A DNA stretch of 64,000 bases from Epiperipatus broadwayi (Eukaryota; Onychophora; Udeonychophora; Euonychophora; Peripatidae), in contig JAQFVV010006203.1 of NCBI GenBank assembly GCA_028023455.1, forward strand, positions 5,796,821 to 5,860,820. The letters run 5' to 3'. Of the stretch, positions 1 to 13,599 are shown one piece after another (within the stretch, counting starts at the first letter, position 1; each line of letters opens with the position of its first letter). The position numbers and the translations under genes were made by a program. Under the pieces are notes generated by a model. That model was not told the origin of the DNA. It made no database searches and saw only the letters and a program-made list of their open reading frames with translations.

Positions 1-584
1 ATCTTTGTATCTTTTTTTCCCTCTTGACATTAGAATGATATTTTCAATTGTATCTGCTGCTGATAGTGATGGTGATAATATAATATAATAATGTGTAATT
101 TTGTATGAGAATAATATAAAAAGAAATAATTCAGTTAATCATAGTTTGTCAATTTTATTTAAAAAGATTCAAATTCTAGACTAAATATTTTGTTAGTTCA
201 CAGTCATTTCAGCTACTAACTAATAATCCATATTGATCACTAAATAGCTATCTAGTTTTTCAAAGCTATAAAGTAAATTGGAATGATTGATAAGTGAGAT
301 ACAATAAGCATAAAACAAAAACCTAACTGCAATATAATATAGTTGTCCCTACTGCTAATTAGGAATCATTCACCTATGAATATTGAATTCATATTTTATC
401 TTCATCTTTTACATTTTGAAAAAAGATGTGCTATAACTTTTATAGAACAAATATGATGTTTAGTAATCTCTGCTTTAATAATGATTATTTTCTAATGATA
501 AAAAAAAAAAAATCATCTGAATGAAATACAAAAATAGAAAAAGACGCAAAACAACAAAATATTACATGATTTCATTTTATTCCA

Positions 585-840
585 GAGCCATTTACTGCAA
601 TACTTGTGATAGATATTGACAATAATTTTATAAACAAACTGGTTTGGATTCAAAACCATATACTCTTTTAATTTAATGCTATTAGCTTGATATATAAAGG
701 AGTTAAAGATTGCTGCTAGATGTATATGTAGATCAAAATCTTCACTGATAAAGGTCATAAATCATAAATTAGCCTGGAGATACAGTCTATTGATTATTTA
801 AATTTACAATAGATAGTTAAGTAGTAGAATAAAAAATACT
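585..840 (+). repeat. SINE-like dispersed repeat, copy 1
   Basis: It shows a B-box-like GGATTCAAAACC near 645-656. A CTGATAA-AGGTCATAAATC-A core follows at 744, then AGCCTGGAGATA. The same order (B-box-like block, GCTATTAGCTTGA, core, TGGAGA) recurs around 49030-49270, which defines the family. No flanking duplication could be assigned. Confidence 0.55.
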
Positions 841-3800
841 GTTCCTGAAATAAACCTAACTGAGCACATTTCTCAAGGAAAATTGTCTCTGCATAATTCC
901 ATAGATTGCTGATAAAACTTTAAATTTTCTTAACTTCACTTATAAATTTATTGTCTAGTTCACTGAGTTATAGTTTTTAATGTTTTATTTTTTTAAAAAA
1001 TCAAATAGTTTAGTATTTAAAAGGAAATTTGAATTGTTGTTTTTACAATGGATAGCAAAAACATAATCTCACACCTAATAATTATAAAATATACTTGCCT
1101 AAATTATTAATAAATATTTTATACAATTACAGTTTTTATCCCAAAGGTATTAATATGTATTCCAAATGTGTTTTTGATGCAGAATTCAAATTTGAAATCA
1201 GACTTTTTTCCTATCAGACTAAATGATTGTCATTTAGCATAATCAGAGGGTTTAAAAAATTAACAATATTAAGCAGATAATAAAGTGGATCTAGGATCCT
1301 CCTCCTTTATAATGTATTTTTTTAATTTTAGGCATTACAATGTGCAGTATGGTAGAACCCACAATCAGTAAACAATAGCAACTCTTAAAAAATAGCATTA
1401 ATACTTTTACTTGTCTGATTTTTTTTTTTTTAAAATTGAAAAAACAGAAATTCAGAAAAAGTTTTTCAATTAGAAGATAAATTGGTGATGACTAAGAATA
1501 AGTCACAAAAGTTCAGTGTGAAAACTAATAATAATGAAAGATAAGGTACTTCTTTATATTTTGTTGACAGTATTAATATATAAAATATAGCATGCCTTTT
1601 TTCTTTTCTTAAACTTGCTTATTACTGGACAAATTAAAATGAACAATTTGTATAAGCATTTTAACCAAAGGCCAAGTTTAAAAGATGTTTCAGAAATTTA
1701 TCTGAAATACAAAAATAAAATAAAAATGTAAACAAATTAAATTATAGTAATATAAAATACACAAATAAATATACAAAAATATATTTTTCAAAACTATTTT
1801 TTAATTTTAAATAGAAAAAAATCCCTTAACATTACAAAATAAATCTATAATACATAATTTCACAAAAACAAATTTTCAAGAAACCTATTTTTATAGCATA
1901 CTTTATCTTTAAATTAAAAAACTAATAACATTTTAGTTTTGAAAAGTATTATATTTTTGCATATTTATTTGTGCATTTTGTATTATATATAATGTATTTT
2001 GATTTATTTAATTTTTATTTTTATGTTTCAATTAAATTTTTGAAATATTTTTGTAGTTTGTGATAAATATTATATGAAATAATTGAAACTTTGGTATGAG
2101 AATATATTATGTAAATAAATTATTTATATTAAATTACTTCATTAATAAACTTTTTTTTTTCCAAAAAAAAAAAGGGGGGGAGGTGAGTTGTATTTTATAT
2201 ATGAATAAATTTGAAGAATGAAAAGATAATTTTTGGAATATTTTTATTGATAGTATCACAAACAAAAATAGTTAAATAAAATGTTTAAAAAATTAGAAAG
2301 TAATAAAAAATATTTTAATTTTCTATATTTAATTTTACGTACAGAATATGTAACCCTAAATAAATGTATGTTATGTAATTTTCACATGTATATATAAATA
2401 GTACAAATACACACTATAAATATACATATGTAGGTTAAAAATGCATATTATAATATGGTTCTCTACCATCTACAAATTTCATTAACTGTGATATAGCTTG
2501 AAATCAAATGTTATGAATATGGTGGGGTAGGGGGTTGTGCTGTGATAATTTTCTAATTGTTTTTCCACAGATGGTCACTTTAGAGAATCAAGAAACCTAC
2601 AAATACTAGAACTTTCATTAATTTATGCAAAAACTGAACAAAATGTGTTGCATTTGTGAAACTATATTCATAATAATGATTCTTCATAGAATACATCAAC
2701 ATATAGAGAAAACAGGGTTAGTTATTGAGAAGTAAAAAAATTTCAAATATATTCTATAATATAAATAATTATTATAATTATTATAGGTGAGTTAAGCGAT
2801 TACCATTAAATATCATATCTCGATTATCATCAATGGTAATTTGTTATTGCTTGCTGCCTTTCTAACATAATTTTTTCTAGCATCTCATAGACCTAGACAT
2901 TTTTAAAATCCAATTAAAATAATTTTGTGTTTGATATTCTATATTGTTTGATCATATTTGAAATGTACAAAAATGATGTTTTTTCAATGAATGATAGATC
3001 ATTAGTTAAATAGTCAAATCATTATAAAATAAATCTTATCAATTTTAGATAAATTTCATTAAAACTGACAGGATATGATTCTATAATAGCTTGATTATTT
3101 AAATAAAATACTGAAGATGATCAATGACATTTGGCCGAAACATCAATTATATTAAGAATCAATTTTTTCACTAAAAGAAAAAGCAATAAATAATGTTGTC
3201 TATAATCTTTATAATTAAATAAATCATGCAATATAATATAAAATATCATCATATAATATTTTGTATTGTATTATTTCTTTAAATATATCGAAAATAGCAT
3301 AACAGATTAAATTTCTTTTCATTTTTGATGATAACTTTTATCATTTATAATTATTTATAAATGAAAAAGCCTAATGTAATGTTATTGAGATTTTTAACAA
3401 ATTAATAATAATTTACTTATATATATATATATTTATAGGAAATTTAATATAATTATATAGATACTTGAGAATTTGTGTGATATCCAAGCATCTAAGTGGC
3501 AGATGGACATAAATTTGATTCTTCTGACCATAATGATATTATTATTAATAATAATACTTTCTTCGGCTGAAAATCAATCCAGGAACTCTTAATTCTTTGT
3601 GTTTACTTTATAACTGCAAAATTTTTTGCAGTAATTATGTAATTTAGTTAGCTATATCTGAACAGTAATTATTTCAGCTGAAAATTGTATAGATTCATGC
3701 AAATATGATAGTAATAAGTGATGATATATAAAGGATAATTTTAATGCTGCTTTTTGATGAAAATTGATTGTGAATATTCCCAGTTGCACTTACTGAAAAT

Positions 3801-4859
3801 TTTTTGGATGTAAGGTATGAAATGCTTGTCATTAATAAGCTTATTTGTGATCCATAAACTATTTTTAAAAAATTAAAATCCTATTAAAAATAATAATGAA
3901 ATATTTATTGTATCACAGAGAGATAAAATGTGATAATGTTATATTCTTTGATTTATAAAAAAATAAAAGACTTTATTTTTAAATATATTTGATTATAATT
4001 AAATACCATCTGCAGAATTTAAAATAAAAAAATTTAAACAAAAAGTTTTAAAAATTAAATGCAAAATAAAATTAACAATTAACCCCAAAAAATAAAAGTT
4101 AGTATTGCAGAAAGAATTAAAGAATAATTATTATTATTAGGTTGGCTTTAAAAAATAATAACAAGTTATAAAATTTGCTTTTCATTACAGTAAACAAGTT
4201 CTGAAAAACATTTATCATATATTTATATAAATAAATATTTTGTTCTTTTGTTAGAAAAAGTAACATAAAGTTATATACTTACAATAACAAATAAATCAAA
4301 ACATTAAAACGTCCTCTTCTGAAATTATTGTGAAATAAAATATTAACTGATGGAGGGATTTCCCTGAAACTAGTCCTGAAAATCTTATATTGTCATATAA
4401 CTCTTCAAGAAATAAAACATTTAATTATTCTATTTATCGATTCTTATTATTTCACAGTAAATTCAATAGATGTTTTAATGCTTTGATTCATATATATATA
4501 TAGAGCTAATATGATAGGCTAGACAAGCAAGATAAATGTTAAGGTTCTGATTAATTAGAGAGGGCAAAATTGTCACATTATATCAATATGAATTCTTTCA
4601 ACAATTTTAATTTTATTTTATCAGTGGACTTTTCAAAATTCATTCATTTTGTTTTAGTAGCAAATCAGTGATTACCCGTGATAAAGAGATAGAGAGGCAC
4701 TAAATATTTGTCTTGCTTAGCACGCCCAAGAAATTTCACTATGATTCAGTATATATAAATACATATCAATAAGTTTAAGTTAATAGTATTATTATTATTC
4801 TAATAATAACAGCAAATCACTAAACACCCAACTTAATAATATAATACAAAAGAATTCGT

Positions 4860-5060
4860 CACTTTACTATCATCAAGTAAAAGTTAGAATATTCAGTGAT
4901 TATCCGATGCATAATTTCTATTCTTAGATCAATTTCTGGCTTTTGTCTTTATTAATGAAGCCTAAGTTCAAGTTAGAAGAAATGTATATATGCATTCAGA
5001 ATTTACTACTGTCAAGCTAAAAACTTAAAATTCAAATCAATCTTAAGGTTTTAAACCTAA
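4860..5060 (-). repeat. SINE-like dispersed repeat, inverted copy
   Basis: On the minus strand this reads GGCTTCATTAATAAAGACAAAAGCCAGAAA-like text, matching the plus-strand copy at 5486 (TTGATAAAGACAAAAGTCAG). The two copies lie in opposite orientation about 500 bp apart. Short matching blocks (AAATCACTAAACACC at about 4816 and 5153) also occur between them. Confidence 0.5.
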
Positions 5061-5399
5061 AGTAACTTGTTAAAATTAATTCTGTAACTAAATATTCTAA
5101 TATCTTCACTTCTTCATTATCTATAATCACCTTATTCTCTTGGCTAATAAGAAATCACTAAACACCTACTTTAAAAAATGAATGTCTCACTTTATTATAG
5201 AAATTAGCCTAAGAATAGGGATTTTATACCACTAATTTCTCTAGCTTACACTAGATGCAGAAAAGTGGAGAGCATTTTTATTTTATATTATTTAAATTAG
5301 GCATTTGGTGATTTATTAATAACATTTCTAAATAGGGAATAAGATACCTATATATAGTAAACCAAATAGTTATTGAATTAGTTTAAGATCTATATAATT

Positions 5400-5625
5400 G
5401 TTCAAGCAGGTTGACTTGGGTTCAAAACTTTAGATTGATTCAAATTCTAGTTTCTGAATACATATATATATATATTGAATCAGGCCTCATTGATAAAGAC
5501 AAAAGTCAGAACCAATCTGAAGATGGAAATTCAAATACTAAGGATAGGAATTTTATAATCATCTGGCAATCACTAATCATTCTAGTTTAGATTAGATGGC
5601 TGTGATGTGAAGATTTGCTTTTTAA
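5400..5625 (+). repeat. SINE-like dispersed repeat, copy 2
   Basis: A GGGTTCAAAACTT B-box-like block near 5418 is followed by the core TTGATAAAGACAAAAGTCAGAACC near 5486-5509, then GGAATTTTATAATCATCTGGCA. The tail resembles the GGGATTTTATGCACAAGCCTTCTGGCA tail seen at 25.2 and 39.4 kb. Confidence 0.5.
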
Positions 5626-6010
5626 TTATGTAAATAAATTAATAAAATCTGCCTGTAATGGCATGCTTTTAATAAATGCAAGGTTAGATATTTCCAATGA
5701 AAATGTTGATTGGAATAATTGGTGTGGGACTAATATTTTACCTTAATAATAATTATCATAATAAATGATTGGATTGTCATTCAAGAATTCATAAAAAAAA
5801 AATTGAGCATAGGAAATAACAGACTGGATCATCATTGATCTTAAGCTCTAGAATTCGCTATTTTGCCACTGCAATAAATTATACTTTAACACTTTAGTAA
5901 GTTTTAAATAAAAATGGCTATGTTCAAATTAGTCAAAAGCTTGTTATTTATAAGATTTATTTATGTAAATAACTCACTTATTTTATATAGCGTGCGATGT
6001 TTATGAATTG

Positions 6011-6173
6011 TAATAAACTAAAGATCAGCTTTTCAAGCTAATTCACATGTGCTTTATGAATCTTAATAATAAATGAATACTTTATCTTGTGTTGGAAGTG
6101 AAAGTATTCATTTATTATTACGATTCATAAAGCGCATGTGAATTAGCTTGAAAAGCTGATCTTTAGTTTATTA
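6011..6173. repeat. Fold-back repeat, 73-nt arms, 17-nt loop
   Basis: Bases 6011-6083 and 6101-6173 are reverse complements with only a few mismatches (for example GTGCTTTATGAATC against GATTCATAAAGCGC). The arms start TAATAAACTAAAG and end CTTTAGTTTATTA. It has no coding capacity and lies in the intron just 3' of the giant exon. It fits a MITE or fold-back remnant. Confidence 0.85.
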
Positions 6174-6658
6174 AGATTTATTTATGTAATATTGTTATTG
6201 ACTTTATTATCTGCAAAATAATGTATATATATTATTTTCATGGATAAAGATACCAAAGGTGTTTTTGAATTTCCCTAAATAAAGATCTCGAAATGCTACT
6301 TATACAGAGAAAAATTAATAGATATATTGTTCTGGTTGTTTCTGTGGTTATAAAAGTATTTAAAATTGATGACCAACATTTTATTTTCATCACAGTTATT
6401 TTTCTCAAAGCTATAACAATTAAATTCCAAATCACATCTTCTTTTTGAAATCCAATCATTACTGCCCTAAAAAAAACTGATTAATTACTAAATATGTGTA
6501 AGCTATTTTAAATTCACTAGCAACAATAATGATCAAGATTGGCACTTACTGTCATTCTATGCATGAATAGTTTTTTCCTGTCCTTATATGTGGGAAACTC
6601 CAAAAAATATTTGACAAATACATAAATATATGTGATATATATATATTCTTGTACTTAC

Positions 6659-9600
6659 ATGTAACTGGCTGATACATTCCAGATTCTTCAAGGACTTTCT
6701 TGAGCCTTTGTTCTTCTATGTAATTCAACCATGACTCATCATCAATAACAACATCTGAAATAGTCTTCCACTCTGTATCAATCCAATTTTCTTTCTTTTT
6801 AAGTCCTAAAACTTTCTGCATTCTTTCTGACATCCTTGATCTAGTCTCTACTACCCAACAAGGATCTGGTTCATGTTGTTTTGCTTTTCGTCTTTCTCGG
6901 TAATATATTTCTAGGTCTCTTAATTCCTTTTTTGTTAGTTCTCTTGTTTTAATCAAATACTCTGCCTGATTCGTCTCTTCTCTTTTTTTTTTATAATATT
7001 CTTCTAATTCCTGTAATTCCTCTTCATTTAATCTATGTCCTTCAATAGAAGAACCTGATTTATATTTTTCTTCTCGGATACCTTTATAATAATCTTCCAA
7101 TTGTTCAATCTGTTCTCTTGTTAAATGCCTCACACCCATTTCTAAATTAGTCATTGTGCCGTCCCTTTTTTGTTTATAAAAATGTTCTAATTCTATAATC
7201 TCATTTTCAGTCAAATGTGAAGATTGTGATATTCTTTCTGGTTGTTTTAATTTTTGTTCTCTTTTTATTTTATAGTGTTCTTCTAACTCCTGAAGTTCTT
7301 TTTCTGTTAATCTGCGTGAAAATAACTGAGTATCTGATTTCAATTTATTTTCTCTTACTTTTTTATAATATTCTTCTAATTGTTGTATTTGTTCTTCAGA
7401 AAGTTCTCTATTAACAATTTCAGTACTTTTTTGAAGACCTTCTCGCTTCAGTCTATAATAATTTTCTAGCTCTTGTATTTCTAATTCTGTCAATTTTGAT
7501 GAAGTAACATTAGTTGTATTCAATTGCTGATGTCTTTCTTTTCTTTTTTGACTATAATATTCTTCTAATTCCTGTATTTCTTTTTCAGAAAGTCTAGAAG
7601 TTTGAATAACAGAATCTGATTTTAATTTCTCTTCTCTCATTGTTTTATAGTATTCTTCTAGCTGGTTTATTTCTTCTTCTGTAAGTTCCCGAGGTACAAA
7701 TATGCTTGACTTCTGTGTTCCTTCTCTCTTTTTTTGATAATATTCTTCTAACTCCATAATTTCTCTTTCAGTAAGCTTATGGGTAACATAAACTGTTTTA
7801 GTTTCTTGCTGACTTTCCATTCGTTTCTTTCTATAATATTCTTCTAATTCTTGAATTTCTTCTTCAGTAAGATATCTTCTATTAACTGTAACTTCAGTTT
7901 TATTTTTATCTTCTTTCATTTGTCTATAATATTCCTCTAATTGTTCAATTTGCTCTTCCGTTAATCTAGGAGCAAAAACAGATGATTTTTTAAATCCTTC
8001 TCTTTTCTTTTGAAAATATTCTTCAAGTTCTATTATTTCCATCTCTGTTAAAGCCTGCTTTACATACAATGGTTCTATTTTCTGTTGCTTTATTATTCTC
8101 TGCTGATGATAAAATTCTTCTAACTCATGAATTTCCTTCTCTGTTAAGCCTCGAACTGAAATTGTTTTATCTAACTTATATTTTACTTCTCTCATTGTTT
8201 TATAATATTCTTCTAATTGAATAATATCACCTTCACTTAAATGAGGTACAATAATTGATGATGTTTGATTTCCTCTTTTCTGCTCCCGATAATAATTTTC
8301 TAGTTCTATAATATCTTCTTCTGATAATTGATGAATTACATATGGAGAATCTGACTTTATATTTTTTTCTTCTCTTAACTGTTTGTAATACTCCTCTAAT
8401 TTTTCAATTTCTTCTTCACTAAGCCTTTGCACTCTAACAGTATCATTAAATCTTACTCTTTTTTCTCTGAGCTTTTTATAATATATTTCTAATTGTAAAA
8501 TTTCATCTTCAGTTAACTCTCTAGGAATAATTATTGATGAAACATGCTTTCCTTCTTTTTGCAATTGATAATATTCTTCCAATTCCAAAATTTCTTCTTC
8601 ACTTAATTCTCTAGTAGGAACAGTAACTTTCAAATGCTTATTTCTTTCATTGCGTTTCTTTTGATAATAATCTTCTAATTCATCTATTTCACCTTCAGTT
8701 AATTTTCGAGTATTAAAGGAGAGATCAAAACCACATTTTTGTTCTCGTAGTTGCTTATAATATTGTTCTAATTCAAAGATTTCTTCTTCTGATAGTTCTC
8801 GTGGCATAATAAAAAATTCTGATTTTAGGTTATCATTTTTTTGTTTATAAAATTCTTCTAATTGCAAAATATCTGCTTCAGTTAATTTAGGGGTTGAGTA
8901 ACTAATTTCATTTTGATTTTGAGATTCCTCCCTTTTTCTTCTATAAAATTCTTCTAATTCATCAATTTCTCTTTTCGATAATCTGTGAGTAACTAGAGAT
9001 GGGGATGTATACTTTGCTTCTTTTAAATATTTATAGTACTCTTCTAATTGAGCTACTTGGTCCTCTGTTAATTCACGAGACATAATAAATAATTCAGATT
9101 TTACCTTCTCCTTTTTTTGTTTGTAAAATTCTTCCAATTTTACAATATCTTCTTCTGTCAATTTATGAGTTAAATAATTTACAGCAGTTTGTTTTTGTTT
9201 TTCGCTTCTTTGCTGTCGATAATAATCCTCCAATTCTTCTATTTCTTTTTCAGTCAATCTCTGTGTTGAAAATGTTGTACTGGACAGTGGTTTTGTTTCT
9301 TTCAACTGCTTATAATACTCTTCTAACTGCATTACTTGTTCTTCTGACAATTCATGTGGTGTAAAAAAAAGTTCTGACTTTATTTTTTGCTTTCGTTGTT
9401 TATAAAATTCTTCTAATTGCATGATATCTATTTCTGTTAGTTTCCAAGTTGAAAAATTAATTTCACTTTTTTTCTGAACTTCTCTTTTTTGCTGGTAAAA
9501 ATTTTCTAATTCTAAAATTTCATTTTCAGTTAATCTTCTTGAATTAAATGATGGACTAGAAACTTGCTTATTTTTTCTTAGTTGTTTATAATATTCTTCT

Positions 9601-11278
9601 AATTGTATCACTTGTTCTTCTGACAGTTCACGAGACATAAAGAATAACTCAGATTTCATATTTTGTTTTCGCTGTTTATAAAACTCTTCCAACTGCAAAA
9701 TATCCTCCTCAGTAAGTTTAGGAGCTGGAAAGTTTACTTTGGATTGCCTTTGCTTTTCTTCTTTTTCATGTCGATAAAAATTTTCCAATTCTTGAATTTC
9801 AGTTTCAGATAATCTCTGAACTATTATAGAAGTACCAGATATTTTTACTTGTTTTTCATCTCTTAACTGCTTATAATATTCTTCCAGTTGTGTGACTTGT
9901 TCTTCTGTCAGCATTCGTGGAATAAGAAACACATTTGATTTTAGATTTTTCTTTTGCTTATAAAATTCTTCTAATTGTAAAATATCATCCTCTGTGAGTT
10001 TAGAAGTTGGAAAACTGCTTGAAAATTGTCTTTGTTTTTCTTCCTTCTGTTGATTATAATATTTTTCAAGTTCTTCTATTTCATTTTCAGTTAATCTGTG
10101 TGAAATCAAAGAAGCACCAGTAATGCCTTTTTGTTCTCTTATTTGTTTGTAATATTGTTCTAGTTGGATCACCTGATCTTCAGAGAGTATACGTGGCACA
10201 ATAAATACTTTAGATTTCATTAGCTCCTTTTTCTGCTTGTAAAAATTTTCTAACTGCAGAATGTCATCTTCTGTTAATTTATTTGTAGAAAAAGTTACTT
10301 CAGATCGTTGATTCACCTGTTCCTTTTTATATCTATAAAATTCTTCCAATTCTTGAATTTCATTTTCACTTAACCTATGATCAATAGATGAAAAACTGGA
10401 AATTTGTTTTTTTCCTCTCATTTCTCTATAGTACTGTTCTAACTGAATGACTTCTGCTTCAGAAAGATTGCATGGTATAGCAGAAACTTCCTTTTTCATT
10501 ATTTCTTTCTTTTGCTTATATAATTCTTCCAACTGTAAAATATCTTTTTCTGTTAACTGTGGAGATGAAAGTACAATTCTGTTTTGCCGTTGTTTTTCTT
10601 CTCTTCTTTGCCTATAGTAATCTTCTAATTCTCCTATTTCACTTTCGCTTAGTCTCCATGATGAAAAGGATGTTGAGGGATCATGCCGCTTTTCTTTCAT
10701 CTCCTTATAATATTGCTCTAACTGATTAATCTCATTTTCTGACAACTCATGAGTCAAAAGTGAAAACGATGTTTCTTTTTCTCTCTGAATCCGTCTATAA
10801 TGATCCTCTAATAATAAAATATCAGCTTCTGTAAGCTTGGAAGATGGAATATTAATTCTAGCTTGTCCATATAACTGTTCTCTCTTTAAACGATAATAAT
10901 TTTCTAAATCTTTCATCTCATCTTCATTTAATTTTCTGTTTGTTAATGAAGTCTGAGGATGTTGCTTCTGATATTGCAACTGTTTATAATACAGTTCAAG
11001 ATGAAGCAGATCTTCTTCTGAAAACTGTCTGTATAGACTAGATGAATCTGAATTTCTTCTTTCATTTTTTCTTTGTTTGTAATATTCTTCTAATTGTAAA
11101 ATAACATCTTCTGTCAGTTTTGGCATTCTATAAAATGCTGAATAAGGTTGAGAAGTAATCTGATTTTTATTTTCTGGAACAACATAATTTTCATGAATAT
11201 CATATCTTTGCTGATGTTGAGGCTGTAACTTTAATTCTGTTATCCATGGAGCTTCCTCTGAATTAGTCTGTAATTCAT
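6659..11278 (-). CDS. Giant internal exon with 46 x ~31-residue LxEYY repeats
   Basis: This exon of 4,620 nt (1,540 codons) is symmetric phase 1-1. The acceptor TTTTACATTGTAG ends at 11279 and the donor is GTAAGT at 6658. The hydrophobic stretch found by extending the frame upstream is intronic, not a signal peptide. Residues 1-53 contain E-A-P-W-I-T-E-L-K. Residues 54-1473 are about 46 units of the form L(T/S)ExEIxxLExYYKxxRxxK. Residues 1474-1540 form a Trp-rich basic tail (NWIDTEWK, DESWLNYIEEQRLKK). The units are very rich in E, K, R, Q and Y and should form short charged helices or coiled coil. I do not recognise the repeat as a named domain. The gene context suggests a spring or spacer segment of a titin-like protein. 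The open frame over 4.6 kb shows strong coding selection. Confidence 0.9.
6861..11120 (-). repeat. Coding array: 46 units of ~93 bp in ~280-bp super-repeats
   Basis: Reading the protein by hand gives 46 consecutive units averaging 30.9 residues. From about unit 6 onward they fall into a three-step order. Type A looks like R-L-T/S-E-x-E-I-x-E-L-E. Type B looks like K-L-T-E-x-D-I-x-Q-L-E-E-F-Y-K-Q-K-K. Type C looks like R-E-L-S-E-E-Q-V-x-Q-L-E-E-Y-Y-K-Q-L-R. The block that spread is therefore a ~93-residue triplet. Later units (about 28-46) keep the order but blur the A/B/C differences. Confidence 0.9.
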
Positions 11279-11965
11279 CTACAATGTAAAATAAAATACA
11301 CATAAAACATATTATTGAAATTGAAATTAATAATAATGCTAAAGTAATAATAATCAAATTTAGGAATTCATATATAAATTTTGGATTTTAAATCAATAAA
11401 AGATAAAATAAAATTATTATTTTTAAATTAGAAACTCTGTAGTGCTCAATGAATAAAGCAAATAATTGTGCATAGATTTGTAATTGAATATTAAATTTAA
11501 AATCTTCTCCATTTTAAAGCTAAAACATTGACAACCTTCTTTGAAAATAAGTTAACATTATCAATATTCAATAATGGTAGTAGTATTTAACAAAAAAAAA
11601 GCATGTCATATAATTTCTCTAACTTTCATTAATCTGCATAAAACAACAAATATTCCACTACACATCATTTTATCCATGAATCATATCTGCAAAGCATAAG
11701 TTGTGGATAGATACTAGATAATAATCTAAATAGTTAGATTAATATGAAATTTCATACAAATTTTTTATTCATTTTCAATTGATTCATCCTTACTCAAAAG
11801 TACACCATACTTTCAAGTCATAAGTAATTATAATCATTAACCATTAAAAAATCTATGTCATTTTATATAATATAAATTTAATATTTAAAAACAAAATTGT
11901 TAAATATTTAACAAAATAAATTATTTATATATAAACACATTATAACAGTTGGGTGGAGACTCTTT

Positions 11966-12867
11966 CCCTATCTGCCATGACAGGAAGCCACTAGCTTATT
12001 AGAACCTAGACAATTTGTACAGCAGGCAGATACGTATTGGTAAGATCCAATTTTTATTGACTGTTATCCTTTGTCACTAGTTCAAGAAGTAGCTGAGTTT
12101 TATAATATAACTTATTTTTACTTATATTAAACTATATAATTTAAAAGATAAAATAATAAGTCACTACCAGCACTGATAAGACAAACATTTATTCTGCATA
12201 TATATATATATAACAGATTTGAGGATTACCTTAACACTTAGAGAGATTTAAATCATATTTATTTCAATATGCACAGATGAAAGAGTTTATATAATTTAAT
12301 ATTTTAAGTATAAATATACTGCATAGAATATGCCTTTAAAGAATTTCAAATCATTTAATTTCAGGCTAAAAAGTTCACGGTTAAACTAACGCTAGCTTCC
12401 TGACACACAGATGCAACCAATGCACCCTATCTGCCATTCCAGGGTGTCATTAGGCTATTAGAATCTAGACAATTTATACAGCAGGCAGATATGTATTGGT
12501 AAGATCCAACTTTTATTGACCGTTAGTCCTTGTCACTAGCTCAAGGAGTAGCTGAGTTTTATAATATAACTTATTTTTACTTATATTGAACTATATATTT
12601 TAAAAGATAAAATAATAATTCCCTGCCAGCACTAATAAGATAAACATTTATTACACACACATATATAAAACAGAATTGAGGATTACATTAACAGTTAGAT
12701 ATTTATTTTAATATGCACAGATGGAAGTTTTTATATAATTTAATATTTTAACCATAAATAGAATGCATTGAATACGCATTTAAAAACTTTCAAATCATTT
12801 AATTTCAGGTTAAAAAGTTCACAGTTAAACCAAAGCTAGCTTCCTGATGCACAGATGCAATCAATGT
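11966..12867. repeat. Tandem duplication, ~459 and ~443-bp units
   Basis: CCCTATCTGCCAT starts both units (11966 and 12425), and the two stay alignable to the end (GATGCAACCAATG / GATGCAATCAATG). Unit 1 includes a longer TATATA tract. The units have no coding capacity. They could be a two-copy minisatellite or two solo repeats of an element. They do not recur at the far side of the neighbouring gypsy relic, so I do not call them LTRs. Confidence 0.85.
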
Positions 12868-13599
12868 AACACAAAGACGTTAACATAAAACCATGCTGAC
12901 AGGAATGTGCGTCTATAACATGATATTATTAAAGAAGTGATCCTCGTTCAGTACAGGAATGTGCATCTGTCTGACAAAGGAAAAATATATAAAAAATATT
13001 GAAAAAACAAAATGCTCCAAATGGAGGGAGAGTGGTCCTCACTGACTTATAGTCCCAATCCATAGAGCGTAAGGAATCAAATGGTATAGGGAATACCTCT
13101 ATCACCAATAACAATGTGATGGCTACACTTTTTGAGCCATGCATTCAGTTGGGTACTAAGCCCTGTGTGCTAACACACATCAGATTACATTGACATACAT
13201 GTCATGCAACCCTGCCACTAGCATCGATTCAACTATGAAATAAATAATCCAAAATTAACCTCACATTATCTAATCTAAACTTAACAAATCTATGCAGCCA
13301 TCTACCTCTAACTTACAATTTAATAATTTAGTTAACAAAAATAGAAATAATTGATAGAAAATGTTATACATAAAAAAAAGAAATATTAATGACTAATTTA
13401 GAGTTCATTTGCTCATCAGATAAGAGCTTATTTAGAACTTACTCTTAGGTCACTAAAGTTCATATTGAATATCAAATTGATACTTCTCATGGTAAGTCTT
13501 TATGAATCCTTCAGATTTCATCAGATTTATAGAAGTTCATGTTAGTTATTACATTTTGTCAATTGTTCTCCTTGGGGATGAAACCGCTGCTTGCCATTC

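Larger units (their letters stand above)
1..6658. other. Intron or downstream region, AT-rich, repeat debris
   Basis: Because the 6659 exon ends at a clear GTAAGT donor, this stretch starts as an intron. I found no exon in it. Short open frames such as 6459-6238 lack splice signals, homology-like motifs or codon bias. It contains SINE-like fragments (around 590-840, 4860-5060 inverted, 5400-5625), a short A-tract plus G-tract near 2163-2180 and a fold-back at 6011-6173. The rest is AT-rich sequence without recognisable structure. Confidence 0.7.

Noticed and set aside
513-758. 81-codon minus-strand open frame
   Set aside because: It overlaps a SINE-like repeat, has no splice or start context and is AT-driven in composition.
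4274-4330. Strong GTAAGTAT donor-like site on the minus strand
   Set aside because: No open frame in the required phase and no acceptor upstream; treated as chance.
11279-11357. Hydrophobic N-terminal stretch (signal-peptide-like) ahead of the repeat exon
   Set aside because: It is intron sequence read through upstream of a good TTTTACATTGTAG acceptor. The exon starts at 11278.
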